Positions 16,973 through 24,684 of a DNA stretch of 64,000 nucleotides are shown here, piece by piece. The position numbers and the translations under genes were made by a program. The notes below the pieces were generated by a model that made no database searches, was not told the origin of the DNA, and saw only the letters and a list, made by a program, of their open reading frames with translations. This DNA is from Neobacillus novalis NBRC 102450 (GTDB taxonomy: Bacteria; Bacillota; Bacilli; Bacillales; Cytobacillaceae): assembly GCF_001591805.1 (NCBI RefSeq), contig NZ_BCVP01000023.1:1-64000 (forward strand). The letters are read 5' to 3'. Within the stretch, counting starts at the first letter, position 1. Each line of letters starts with the position of its first letter.

Positions 16973-17044
16973 GGGGACACCGGGTCTGGAATATTGTCCC
17001 TCTCTCTTTCTATCTATCGAATTGGGACAAAGTTCCTGTCCCCG
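16973..17044. repeat. GGGGACA/TGTCCC palindromic repeat at the pspA 3' end
   Basis: Two linked dyads are seen: GGGGACAC...GTCCC (16973-17000) and GGGACAAAGTTCCTGTCCCC (17024-17043). The second lies inside the reading frame of the PspA-like gene and supplies its last ten or so codons and stop. The composition differs from the flanking coding sequence, so it looks inserted. Confidence 0.7.
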
Positions 17045-17450
17045 CATCCCCGGGTAGTTGACTGATATCCGCGATCAGTTTGTCATGCATTTGTTTCATT
17101 TGCAGGGCGTTTGATGAAGCTAGTTGATAAGAGGCTTGCAATGCCGATAATTCTACCGCTAATGCTGCTTTCTTTTCGAGAAACCTCCTCGCATCCCCTT
17201 CATTACCAGCTTCTAATGCCTTGAGGCGATAGCGCTCCATTTTTTCCATGTCATCGTGGCAATCATTTAATGCCCTTTTTGCTCGCTGCTCTTCAGCCAT
17301 CACTGATGCCGTCTCCGCTTTTAACTTCCCTAACTCGCTGTTAAGTTTCTTTAAATACTGCTTAATCATTTTATCTGGGTCATCAGCCTTATCCAATATT
17401 GCCTCGATATTGCTTTCCATAATATCATTAAATCTTGAAATAATACTCAT
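17010..17450 (-). CDS. pspA: PspA/IM30-family protein, C-terminally shortened
   Basis: Residues 1-133 align well by eye with B. subtilis PspA (YdjF): MSIISRFNDIMESNIEAILD, ETASVMAEEQRAKRAL, EAGNEGDARRFLEKK and QMKQMHDKLIADI. PspA binds stressed membranes through its N-terminal amphipathic helix and polymerises through a long coiled coil. Family members are about 220-230 residues; this one stops at 146. The final residues GDAGTGTLSQFDR do not look like PspA and come from a GGGGACA palindromic repeat. The second half of the coiled coil and the later helices are missing. The start has an AGGGGGATCAGG site. It may be a damaged gene or a functional short form. Confidence 0.85.
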   Translation of the reverse strand: MSIISRFNDIMESNIEAILDKADDPDKMIKQYLKKLNSELGKLKAETASVMAEEQRAKRALNDCHDDMEKMERYRLKALEAGNEGDARRFLEKKAALAVELSALQASYQLASSNALQMKQMHDKLIADISQLPGDAGTGTLSQFDR

Positions 17451-17499
17451 CCTGATCCCCCTAATTCTGAAAACAAAAATAAAAAAGCATCTCTACATA

Positions 17500-17528
17500 T
17501 ATACTGTTTGATTTTAAAAATAGTTTCA
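17500..17528 (-). promoter_or_regulatory. Candidate sigma-W-like promoter of the psp/ydj operon
   Basis: The minus strand has a perfect TGAAAC (17523-17528), a 17-nt spacer and AGTATA (17500-17505). Sigma-W promoters read TGAAAC-N16-CGTA, so the -35 is ideal and the -10 imperfect. Sigma-W control of pspA-ydjGHI is known in B. subtilis. Confidence 0.45.
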
Positions 17529-17532
17529 TTTT

Positions 17533-17640
17533 TTACTGCCATATTTGTGGAGCATGGGTGACCTCGTCCCAATCTTCAGCCGTTCCAAAGTCATCTGATG
17601 ATTGAATAAGCCAAAAGCATTGCTCATTTTCTAAAGTAAA
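17533..17640 (-). pseudogene. 3' remnant of a degraded gene
   Basis: A 35-codon open stretch ends at TAA (17533-17535) and reads like a real protein C-terminus: WLIQSSDDFGTAEDWDEV then THAPQIWQ. It has balanced, codon-biased acidic residues and no start codon. Its upstream end is cut by an in-frame TAA exactly where the ACTTATGATAAGG repeat begins (17641). The parent family is not recognised. Confidence 0.5.
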
Positions 17641-17669
17641 TTAACTTATGATAAGGTTCACCGAACCTG
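17641..17669. repeat. ACTTATGAT repeat, copy 2 (half)
   Basis: TTAACTTATGATAAGGTTCACCGAACC matches the left half and loop of the 13.9 kb copy; the right arm is missing. It abuts the gene remnant at 17533-17640. Confidence 0.65.
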
Positions 17670-17712
17670 TTTAAGGGGCGGTTTTTGACAACTCTGAATA
17701 TAATTATTATTA

Positions 17713-17741
17713 CAATAATTCACTCTATGTGGTATAATTTA
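17713..17741 (+). promoter_or_regulatory. Candidate SigA promoter for the second DinB gene
   Basis: A perfect TATAAT (about 17736-17741) has ATTACA 18 nt upstream. It precedes the small ORF at 17774 and the DinB gene at 17881. Confidence 0.5.
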
Positions 17742-17773
17742 TCTCAACCACTATTGAAGGAGGCGTTGTTTTT

Positions 17774-17821
17774 ATGAAAATTACGATGACACTTTACGGG
17801 GTGAATTTAATAAAAGGGTGA
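17774..17821 (+). CDS. 15-residue ORF ahead of the DinB gene
   Basis: MKITMTLYGVNLIKG is preceded by GAAGGAGG, an almost ideal ribosome site, at about 10 nt. It may be a leader peptide for the DinB gene 59 nt downstream or the stump of a truncated gene. No terminator or attenuator is obvious between the two, so a regulatory role is only a guess. Confidence 0.4.
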   Translation: MKITMTLYGVNLIKG

Positions 17822-17880
17822 ACGTATAATTACCCCTATAAACTGCGTGAGCCCAATTCATTAGGGGGATTGAAACGTAG

Positions 17881-18411
17881 ATGCGAGATGATTTAAGCGT
17901 AGTACCGTTGCCAGATTTTGAACCGGAGATTGGCCGCTGGGTATGGTGCCTAGAGGATGTAAGGGGACCGCTTTTAAAAAGAGTATTGGGATTGAACCAA
18001 GATTTGCTTGATAAAAGACTAAGTGGCGGGCACTCAATCGGATCCTTGTTATACCATATTGCACTAATTGAAGCGGACTGGCTGTATGAAGAAGTTCTTG
18101 GCGGTAAATGGAATCCAAAGATTCGTTCGTTATTTCCTTTTGAAAACCATAATAGCGATAACACTTTGACGCACATTGAGGGTCAGAACATAGAAGAACA
18201 TTTACACCGTCTAAAATCGGTACGTGATGAATTGCTTTTCCATTTTCGTTCTATGGACATAAAGGATTGGCGAACCGCGAGAAGTCTAACTCACTATGAT
18301 GTTACACCAGAGTGGGTAATCTACCATCTTATCGAACATGAATCAAACCATCGAGGACAAATTTTTCAAATTCTTCGTCATTTAAAGGAAATAAATATTA
18401 GTCAACATTAA
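17881..18411 (+). CDS. DinB-superfamily protein
   Basis: The 176-residue product has the DinB_2 four-helix layout: the first metal-ligand histidine in SLLYHIALIEADWLYEE (about 57-73) and the C-terminal pair in LIEHESNHRGQIFQILRHL. It is only distantly similar to the DinB gene at 275. An AGGGGGA site lies about 11 nt before the ATG. The activity (thiol transferase, hydrolase or other) cannot be assigned. A terminator follows 40 nt after the stop. Confidence 0.82.
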   Translation: MRDDLSVVPLPDFEPEIGRWVWCLEDVRGPLLKRVLGLNQDLLDKRLSGGHSIGSLLYHIALIEADWLYEEVLGGKWNPKIRSLFPFENHNSDNTLTHIEGQNIEEHLHRLKSVRDELLFHFRSMDIKDWRTARSLTHYDVTPEWVIYHLIEHESNHRGQIFQILRHLKEINISQH

Positions 18412-18451
18412 GGTATTTAGCAAGTTCTGCTTATTTTTGTATGAGTCAAGA

Positions 18452-18481
18452 AAACTCGCCAATTTTTTATGGCGAGTTTTT
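18452..18481 (+). terminator. Terminator of the second DinB gene
   Basis: AAACTCGCC and GGCGAGTTT form a 9-bp perfect stem followed by TT. Confidence 0.8.
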
Positions 18482-18532
18482 ACGTATTTATTCATTTAAA
18501 CATGTCAAATTTTATTGCCGTTTTCCGCCCCT

Positions 18533-18579
18533 ATTTATGATAAGGTTCCTTATTTCATAAGTTAATGATGAACAAAATG
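18533..18579. repeat. ACTTATGAT repeat, copy 3
   Basis: TTATGATAAGGTTCC, then TTTCATAAGTTAATGATG and AACAAAA, resembles the 13.9 kb copy with a changed loop. It is followed by a degraded GCCTGCCACCG stretch that recalls the other hairpin family. Confidence 0.6.
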
Positions 18580-18600
18580 CCTGCCACCGTTCCTAGAGTA

Positions 18601-19857
18601 TCAGATTACATACTGCTGATACCTTTCAAAATCATTTCGATTACATTCCACGGTTAGCTTTGTGCCATTATCATCATAGCTCGTTGAAAGCACATTCGCA
18701 TTCTCGTTAAGGTAGGAAACTAATCGGCCATCGTCAAAAGGGATCAGCAGGTTGCAATGGATTTGATTTTTAAAAATCCGCCCGCTGATCATCTTAGCTA
18801 ACTCCTCGATTCCGACTTCTTGTTTCGCTGAAAGATACAGACTTTCACCCCTCAACTGCGGAATTTCAATATCCACTAAATCCGCTTTATTATAAGCGTA
18901 AATCACAGGAACATTTTCAATCCCAATCTCTTTTAACGTTTGATTGGTAACGTCAATTAGTTTTTGATAATTAGGACTTGAAAAATCAACGACAACAATC
19001 AATAAATCCGCTGTTGCTGCTTCCTCCAATGTCGACCGGAAGGCTTTGACGAGATGATGCGGCAGCTTATCAACAAATCCAACCGTATCAGACAGTAAAA
19101 ATGGCTGGTGATTGGCCAGTTTTATTTTTCTAACGGATGTATCAAGGGTCGCGAACAACATATCCTTCTCAAATACTTGTTTATTGAAAGATTGATGAGA
19201 TCTTCTGAGAAGCGCATTCATAATCGTTGATTTGCCTGCATTCGTATAGCCGACTAAGGAAACAAGCGGCACACCGCTCTTCTTGCGTTGATTGCGCTGT
19301 GTTTCCCGTTGTGAGACGAGCGCCTCTAGTTCCTTATTCAAAGCGACGATTTTTGCTTCGATTTTCCGGCGATCGAGCTCTAATTTGGTTTCACCAGCCC
19401 CCCTATTTTTAAGGCCGACACCTCCGCCTTGCCGCCCTAACGATTCCCGCTGGCCGACAATCCTTGGGAGCATGTACTTTAGGCGAGCCACTTCGACTTG
19501 AAGCTGGGCCTCTCTCGTTTTCGCCCGAGTCGCAAATATATCTAATATCAACATTGTCCGGTCAATGACACGTCTGCCGAGCTCTTCCTCAAGATTTCGA
19601 ATTTGCGTGGCTGACAGCTCATCGTTAAAAATGACGATTTCAGCATCAGTCTCTTCAAGCAGCCGCAGCGTCTCTTCGATTTTTCCAGTTCCGATATAAT
19701 GAGTTTTATTAATTCGGTTTAGATTTTGTGTCACTTCAGCGACTGACTCGATTTGGCAGGCGGCAGCGAGGTTCGCCAATTCCTTCATTGAATAGGAAAA
19801 GTCAGCTTGATGATGAATATTTGCACCAATTAAAAGCGCTTTTTGTTTTTCCCTCAT
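18601..19857 (-). CDS. hflX: Ribosome-associated GTPase HflX
   Basis: The 418-residue protein is a full HflX. The N-terminal nucleotide-binding-like domain includes THYIGTGKIEE, the glycine-rich linker GQRESLGRQGGGVGLKNRG is next, and the G domain carries GYTNAGKST (G1), DTVGF (G3), NKAD (G4) and SAK (G5). HflX splits stalled or heat-damaged 70S ribosomes, and some homologues (HflXr in Listeria) give macrolide and lincosamide resistance. The ATG at 19857 has GGAGG 9 nt upstream. A leader of about 400 nt with a leader peptide, hairpins and two terminators precedes it, which argues for attenuation control. Confidence 0.96.
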   Translation of the reverse strand: MREKQKALLIGANIHHQADFSYSMKELANLAAACQIESVAEVTQNLNRINKTHYIGTGKIEETLRLLEETDAEIVIFNDELSATQIRNLEEELGRRVIDRTMLILDIFATRAKTREAQLQVEVARLKYMLPRIVGQRESLGRQGGGVGLKNRGAGETKLELDRRKIEAKIVALNKELEALVSQRETQRNQRKKSGVPLVSLVGYTNAGKSTIMNALLRRSHQSFNKQVFEKDMLFATLDTSVRKIKLANHQPFLLSDTVGFVDKLPHHLVKAFRSTLEEAATADLLIVVVDFSSPNYQKLIDVTNQTLKEIGIENVPVIYAYNKADLVDIEIPQLRGESLYLSAKQEVGIEELAKMISGRIFKNQIHCNLLIPFDDGRLVSYLNENANVLSTSYDDNGTKLTVECNRNDFERYQQYVI

Positions 19858-19891
19858 GGTTAAATTCCTCCATTCCATTTTGAAAATGCAA

Positions 19892-19917
19892 TAAAAAAAC
19901 ACAGACTTCTGCCTGTG
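19892..19917 (-). terminator. Leader terminator B, just upstream of hflX
   Basis: On the minus strand CACAGGC and GTCTGTG form a 7-bp stem (one G-U) with loop AGAA, followed by TTTTTTTATT. It ends 35 nt before the hflX start, so transcription must be allowed past it for hflX to be made. Confidence 0.75.
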
Positions 19918-20084
19918 CTTAAGAAAATGGAAAAATCATGATCAATAAACCGATAAAGCCGCGAACCTATCTGCCTTACTATTGGGTTCAGATTGCAAAA
20001 TGACCAGACACTAGTTCTTCGCTAGTAATGCAAAGTACAGGTGTAAAAGGCATTCCACTTATCCAATATTTATTTTTAAAGACC

Positions 20085-20117
20085 ACAAAAAAGAGGTAGA
20101 CTCGCCCCCTCTTTTTC
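20085..20117 (-). terminator. Leader terminator A of hflX
   Basis: On the minus strand AAAAAGAGG pairs with CCTCTTTTT around a GGGCGAGTCTA loop, followed by TTGTGG. It lies between the leader peptide and hflX. Confidence 0.65.
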
Positions 20118-20187
20118 ACATACCGTAAAAAAAAGGTTCCCCTATATAGGCAGACCAATCCCATTTACTCTGCACAGCAGGCAGAGA

Positions 20188-20216
20188 TTTGAACGTTATT
20201 CAATTAACGGTTCAAA
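20188..20216 (-). promoter_or_regulatory. Hairpin overlapping the end of the leader peptide
   Basis: TTTGAACCGTTA pairs with TAACGTTCAAA (one bulged base). The 5' arm contains the last codons and the stop of the leader ORF, so a stalled ribosome would open it. A further stem, CTCTGC and GCAGAG (about 20164-20185), lies immediately downstream. Confidence 0.6.
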
Positions 20217-20245
20217 GTTTGGAATCGCAATCTGCAAAAATACAC
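20204..20245 (-). CDS. Putative leader peptide of hflX
   Basis: A 13-residue ORF (MYFCRLRFQTLNR, GTG start at 20245) has a perfect GGAGG ribosome site 8 nt upstream. It lies close downstream of the hflX promoter, and its stop is inside a hairpin. The placement is typical of ribosome-mediated attenuators of antibiotic-response genes. Translation and stalling are inferred from layout only. Confidence 0.55.
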   Translation of the reverse strand: MYFCRLRFQTLNR

Positions 20246-20278
20246 AGGGAAAACCTCCATTTCGCTATAGTTGCAATT

Positions 20279-20307
20279 ATCATAACACCATATTATATGG
20301 AAATCAA
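20279..20307 (-). promoter_or_regulatory. Promoter of the hflX leader
   Basis: TTGATT (20302-20307), a 17-nt spacer and TATGAT (20279-20284) on the minus strand. Transcription would begin near 20272 and give a 5' leader of about 415 nt. Confidence 0.65.
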
Positions 20308-20390
20308 TGGGATATTTCTTTTCCAAGATTAATAAATACAACCTGGATAGCCTAAAGGTAATCCAGAAAAAACTAACCCATCCTTATATT

Positions 20391-20438
20391 AGTGTCCACC
20401 CCAGACGGACATTTGTCCACGAGCGGTGCCTGACACCC
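20391..20438. repeat. GGTGCCTGACACC-family repeat (20.4 kb)
   Basis: A GTGTCCACC...GGACATTTGTCCAC block is followed by GGTGCCTGACACCC. It lies between the hflX promoter and the 3' end of the kinase gene. Confidence 0.75.
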
Positions 20439-20449
20439 AATTTTCTTCA

Positions 20450-22150
20450 TCAGTTCACCATCGGCAGTTTAATTTCGACTAGTGTTCCTTCTTTTTCTTT
20501 GCTTTGGTAGGTGATGCTGCCATGGTGCTGTTTTATTATTTTTTTGCAGATCATTAAACCGAGTCCTGTTCCTTTTTCTTTCAAGGTGTAAAAAGGCTCT
20601 CCTAAGCGTGGCAACAGTTCTTCCGGGATGCCGCAGCCTTGGTCTTGAAAAGAGATTACACAGTCGTCCTCCGCACCTTTTCGCAGCTCAATCGTAATTT
20701 CTCCCCCATCGGGCATTGCTTCCATCGCATTTTTTAGGACATTAAGGAATACTTGTTTTAATTGATTCTTCTCAGAAGTAATAAAAAAGGCAGTTTCCTC
20801 GAACTTTTGGTTAAATTGAATATCCTTCATCAAGGCCTCTGGAGAAAGTAATTCGAGCGTTTTCTCGATTAATTCCCGTAAATTCGTCCGATCAAGCTGG
20901 ATCGCCTGAGGCTTTCCCAACGAAAGCAGCTCACTTGTAATCGTTTCAATCCGTTCCAGTTCACTTAAGAGCAGGTCGTTATACACGATCGAACTGTTTT
21001 CAGCTTTATAAAGCTGAACGAAACCTTTTATCGTCGTCAGCGGATTCCGAATTTCATGGGCAACCCCTGCCGCTAACTCCCCGACAATCGACAGCTTTTC
21101 AGATTGCAACAGAAATCCCTCTGCCTTTTTCCGTTCAGATATATCCCGGCTTATCATCACGATATACTCGATGGAATTTGCTTCTCCCCGGACAGGCATG
21201 CAGCGGGACTCAAATTCAATCCAACTTCCATTCTTATGTTTGAAACGGAATTCCATCGATAGCGATTCTTTTTTTTCAAAAAGGGCCTTAATCGTATTTT
21301 GAAACATAAAAATATCGTCCGGATGAATGAATTTACATAATTCCGCCTTTTCCAATTCAGTGTTTTGGTAGCCCAAAACCAGCTCATGGGATGGTGAAAA
21401 GTAACTAATCAACTGATCTTTACCCATTATCTTTATCAGATCGGAGGTGTTCTCAGCAATCAGCCGGTATTTTGCCTCACTTTCGGCCAAGGATACCTCC
21501 ATGCGGTCTTTTTCAGTAATGATTCGATGCAGCTTTAAGTAGGATTCAATTAGTAATCCCCCTATCATTACCCCAAACATTACAAACAGCACGTATTGAA
21601 GATGAAAGAGTGGCTTGTCTCGAAAAACATTGAAAACAAGTGGTACAGTGATTAGGTAGATAACGATGTAAGTTCCATATAAATAAAAACATTTTTTTAC
21701 CGGCGTGAGCCGTTTTGTGTACAAATGAATGATTGAAAAACCAATCATGATGGCGGACCAGCCAATAATAGCTGGCATCCAATGACCGCTGGCAAACAAT
21801 CGTGCGGATAATGCAAAACCCCCGGTAATGAGGCCTGCCATTGGGCCAAAATAAGCAAATATCAGAATGACAATGGCATACCGAATGTCATAGGTATAGC
21901 CTTGCTGCTGGAAAGATAACATAACGAGGATGCAGGAGACAATTCCCCCATATATACCGCCCCAAAGCCGGACCCGCTTGAACGGTTTAAGTTTAATAAA
22001 CGAGCGAATAACTAGTGGTGTACTAACCAGTAGCGAAAAAATAGAGAGATTCATAATATAGTCTAAAAGAATCAATGGAACCCCACCCATGGCATAGTTA
22101 TTTTCATAATATTCCCTCTTATCATATACAAAAAATAGTATTATTTCCAT
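20450..22150 (-). CDS. PAS-containing membrane sensor histidine kinase
   Basis: The protein has six or seven N-terminal membrane helices (about residues 25-210) of the 5TM-LYT type seen in sporulation kinases such as KinB. A PAS domain (about 225-345) follows, then a HisKA helix with phospho-acceptor His365 in GVAHEIRNPLTTI, and an HATPase domain with NVLKNAMEAM (N box), DQGCGIPEE (G1) and GTGLGLMICKK (G2). No response regulator is adjacent, as is usual for orphan kinases that feed the Spo0F/Spo0A relay; that link is inference. The start is uncertain: the ATG at 22150 has no ribosome site and an ATG at 22090 is a good alternative. Confidence 0.9.
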   Translation of the reverse strand: MEIILFFVYDKREYYENNYAMGGVPLILLDYIMNLSIFSLLVSTPLVIRSFIKLKPFKRVRLWGGIYGGIVSCILVMLSFQQQGYTYDIRYAIVILIFAYFGPMAGLITGGFALSARLFASGHWMPAIIGWSAIMIGFSIIHLYTKRLTPVKKCFYLYGTYIVIYLITVPLVFNVFRDKPLFHLQYVLFVMFGVMIGGLLIESYLKLHRIITEKDRMEVSLAESEAKYRLIAENTSDLIKIMGKDQLISYFSPSHELVLGYQNTELEKAELCKFIHPDDIFMFQNTIKALFEKKESLSMEFRFKHKNGSWIEFESRCMPVRGEANSIEYIVMISRDISERKKAEGFLLQSEKLSIVGELAAGVAHEIRNPLTTIKGFVQLYKAENSSIVYNDLLLSELERIETITSELLSLGKPQAIQLDRTNLRELIEKTLELLSPEALMKDIQFNQKFEETAFFITSEKNQLKQVFLNVLKNAMEAMPDGGEITIELRKGAEDDCVISFQDQGCGIPEELLPRLGEPFYTLKEKGTGLGLMICKKIIKQHHGSITYQSKEKEGTLVEIKLPMVN

Positions 22151-22263
22151 AGGTCATAAACTTTTCAGTTAGTAGTATAGGTCCATGGCAGGATAGCACA
22201 ACGCACTCCGACGTTTACCACCATTTGTGTTATATTGACAGCTGCTCCGAGCTGCAGTCTTTT

Positions 22264-23685
22264 CTAGTTAATCCCATACAATTTGCATTTCTCATAGAAA
22301 CTAGTTTTACCGATTTCCAACAGCTTAGCCGCTTCCTGCTTATTTCCATTCGTGACGTCCAGTGCCTGTAAAATGGAGTCTTTTTCAACTTTGGCCAATG
22401 TTTCTTTCAATGGCTGAACCTGTAACGGAGGTTTGATTGTTGAAGGTTTATTCTCTTTATTCGTTTCCTTTACGCAGGTATTATCCAATTCTAGATCTCG
22501 TAAATATAATGGCAGGTGGGCCAAGTCAATGATTTTTCCATCTAATACATTGATTGCCCGCTCTAACACATTCTCAAGTTCGCGAATGTTTCCTGGCCAC
22601 GTATGCTGCATAAGTCTTTTTATAACGTCTGAGGATAGCTCTATTCCTTTTCGGTAAAATATACCTTCCAATTTTTTCAAAAGACCCAAGGAAATTAACG
22701 GAATATCCTCTTTACGTTTTCTCAGCGGAGGAATTTCTATTTTAATAACATTTAACCGGTAGTATAAATCCTGGCGAAACTTCCCTTCCTCCACCATCTT
22801 TTCTAAATCGCGATGGGTTGCGGCAATGATGCGGACGTCAACAGCAATCGATTTTTGTCCGCCGATACGCTGGATTTCTTTTTCCTGCAGCACCCTTAAT
22901 AGTTTGCTTTGCATGGCGAGCGGCATATCGCCGATTTCATCTAGAAAAATCGTTCCGTTATTAGCAACTTGGAACTGCCCTTTCTTTCCGCCTTTTTTCG
23001 CGCCTGTAAAAGCCCCATCCTCATAACCAAACAGTTCTGATTCTAGCAAATGCTCTGGAATCGAGGCACAGTTGATTGTAACAAACGGCAAGGACGATCG
23101 CATGCTGTTGTTGTGGATCGCATGGGCAAACAATTCCTTGCCTGTACCTGATTCTCCAATTAATAAAACAGAGGAATTATTGGCAGAGATTCGTTCAGCC
23201 AGTTTTTTGGTGGCAAGAAATGTAGGGCTGTTTCCAATTAAACCATTAAAATGGTACTTACTTTTCAAATCCTTTTCTACTTTTGTTTTATAATAGTTTA
23301 GTTCCTCGGCTAGATTCTGAATCTTCGTTTTATACATTCGCCATTCCTCAGGATTTCGAAACATAACTGTTCCTAAGGCTCCGACTATTTCACCATTTAC
23401 TACAAGAGGAAAGCGGTTTGCAACCATTTCACTTCCGTTTATCGGATGAACGGCTGCCAGCTCTTTTTGGCCTGTTTTGGCGATGATGTGCATGCGTGTA
23501 TTTTCAATTACATCTTGCACGGGGCGATTGATGGCCTCCTCAACGGTCGTTCCCAGAAACTCACAATAAGCTTCATTTATGTAGAGAATAATACCGTCAC
23601 GATCGACTACAACGATTCTTTCAGCTAATAGATTGATGATTTGCTCATGCCAATTATAAGGGATTCCTTCCATTCCTAGGTTCAT
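22264..23685 (-). CDS. Sigma-54-dependent activator (PAS-AAA-Fis)
   Basis: The 473-residue enhancer-binding protein has an N-terminal PAS domain (about 12-115), a short coiled linker, an AAA+ domain with GESGTGKE (Walker A), the sigma-54 contact loop GAFTGA, IFLDEIGDMP (Walker B) and RLNVIKIEIPPLRKR, and a C-terminal Fis-type helix-turn-helix (NGNKQEAAKLLEIGKTSFYE). It should bind upstream sites and drive sigma-54 promoters. The adjacent hydroxybutyrate genes have two such promoters, so they are the likely targets, with a ligand sensed by the PAS domain. AAGGGTGAG precedes the ATG. A terminator separates it from the upstream dehydrogenase gene. Confidence 0.94.
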   Translation of the reverse strand: MNLGMEGIPYNWHEQIINLLAERIVVVDRDGIILYINEAYCEFLGTTVEEAINRPVQDVIENTRMHIIAKTGQKELAAVHPINGSEMVANRFPLVVNGEIVGALGTVMFRNPEEWRMYKTKIQNLAEELNYYKTKVEKDLKSKYHFNGLIGNSPTFLATKKLAERISANNSSVLLIGESGTGKELFAHAIHNNSMRSSLPFVTINCASIPEHLLESELFGYEDGAFTGAKKGGKKGQFQVANNGTIFLDEIGDMPLAMQSKLLRVLQEKEIQRIGGQKSIAVDVRIIAATHRDLEKMVEEGKFRQDLYYRLNVIKIEIPPLRKRKEDIPLISLGLLKKLEGIFYRKGIELSSDVIKRLMQHTWPGNIRELENVLERAINVLDGKIIDLAHLPLYLRDLELDNTCVKETNKENKPSTIKPPLQVQPLKETLAKVEKDSILQALDVTNGNKQEAAKLLEIGKTSFYEKCKLYGIN

Positions 23686-23769
23686 CTTTTCTCACCCTTT
23701 TCACATCTAGTAAGTTAATTATAACAAAAAGTGGATGGGCTGCTGCCCGCACCGGAATATTTTTACAGA

Positions 23770-23806
23770 ATAAAAGAATCCTATTCTCGAAAACGAATAG
23801 GATTCT
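23770..23806 (-). terminator. Terminator of the GntP-dehydrogenase transcript
   Basis: GAATCCTATTC (23776-23786) and GAATAGGATTC (23795-23805) form an 11-bp perfect stem; the minus strand continues TTTTATT. Confidence 0.85.
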
Positions 23807-23856
23807 CTTGATTTCGAGACAGGTGCAGATACACTGGTCAGGATGTTCTGAATGCA

Positions 23857-24642
23857 CTATTGGACGGTATAGCCGCCATCTAAAATAACGGCTTGACCCG
23901 TGACTCCTCTTGCTTTATCACTTGCTAAAAAAACAGCATAGTCAGCAATTTCAGTTACCGATAAAAGCCTTTTTTGCGGAACAAGCGGGAAGAATACTTC
24001 CTCGATGACATTTTCTAGGCTGACATTCCGTGTTTTTGCCAAATCTTTTAATTGGTTTTGTACGAGCGGTGTATCGACGTAGCCGGGACATAAGGCATTT
24101 ACCGTGATTCCGTGTGCTGCACCTTCTAAGGCGGCAACCTTTGTTAAACCGATGACGCCGTGTTTGGCACTATTGTAGGCAGCCTTTCCGGCAAATCCGA
24201 TGACCCCATTAATCGAGGCCATATTAATAATTCTTCCAAAGCCCTGTTCTTTCATAATCGGGAATACACTTTTAATCCCGATAAACGGAGCGGTCAGCAT
24301 TACTTTTATTAATAATTCGAATTTTTCAGTTGGAAATTCCTCTATCGGCGCGACATACTGCAGTCCGGCATTATTGACTAAAATATCAATGTTACCAAAC
24401 GTTTTATAAGCATCCTCAAGGCAATTTTTATATTCTGCCTCATTCGTCACATCGCAAGGAGCGGATAGGGCTTCAAACCCTTGCTCCGTTAAATCCGCTG
24501 CCACTTGATCACTTTTTTCCTTATTTAGATCGGAAATAACTACTTTCGCGCCTTCCTGTGCAAAAGTCTTTGCAATTTCCAATCCAATCCCACTTGCAGA
24601 ACCTGTAATAAATGCTGTTTTTCCTTCTAATGACTTGTTCAT
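23857..24642 (-). CDS. bdhA: 3-hydroxybutyrate dehydrogenase (SDR)
   Basis: The 261-residue short-chain dehydrogenase has the NAD-binding TGSASGIG (about 13-20), VNNAG, the catalytic Ser in NMASINGV and YNSAKHG (Tyr-x-x-x-Lys), plus LCPGYVDTPLV, typical of D-3-hydroxybutyrate dehydrogenases. It oxidises 3-hydroxybutyrate to acetoacetate with NAD+ in the cytoplasm. AAAGGAG lies 8 nt before the ATG at 24642; the frame extends nine codons further without a ribosome site. It follows the GntP permease by 42 nt and shares its transcript; the other pathway genes lie upstream on the same strand. Confidence 0.92.
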   Translation of the reverse strand: MNKSLEGKTAFITGSASGIGLEIAKTFAQEGAKVVISDLNKEKSDQVAADLTEQGFEALSAPCDVTNEAEYKNCLEDAYKTFGNIDILVNNAGLQYVAPIEEFPTEKFELLIKVMLTAPFIGIKSVFPIMKEQGFGRIINMASINGVIGFAGKAAYNSAKHGVIGLTKVAALEGAAHGITVNALCPGYVDTPLVQNQLKDLAKTRNVSLENVIEEVFFPLVPQKRLLSVTEIADYAVFLASDKARGVTGQAVILDGGYTVQ

Positions 24643-24684
24643 GTGATATTCTCCTTTAACGACTAACATTTAATCTTGCGGTTA

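Noticed and set aside
19858-20307. hflX leader considered as a T-box or metabolite riboswitch
   Set aside because: No T-box consensus or known aptamer core is visible; the leader ORF with hairpins fits translational attenuation better.
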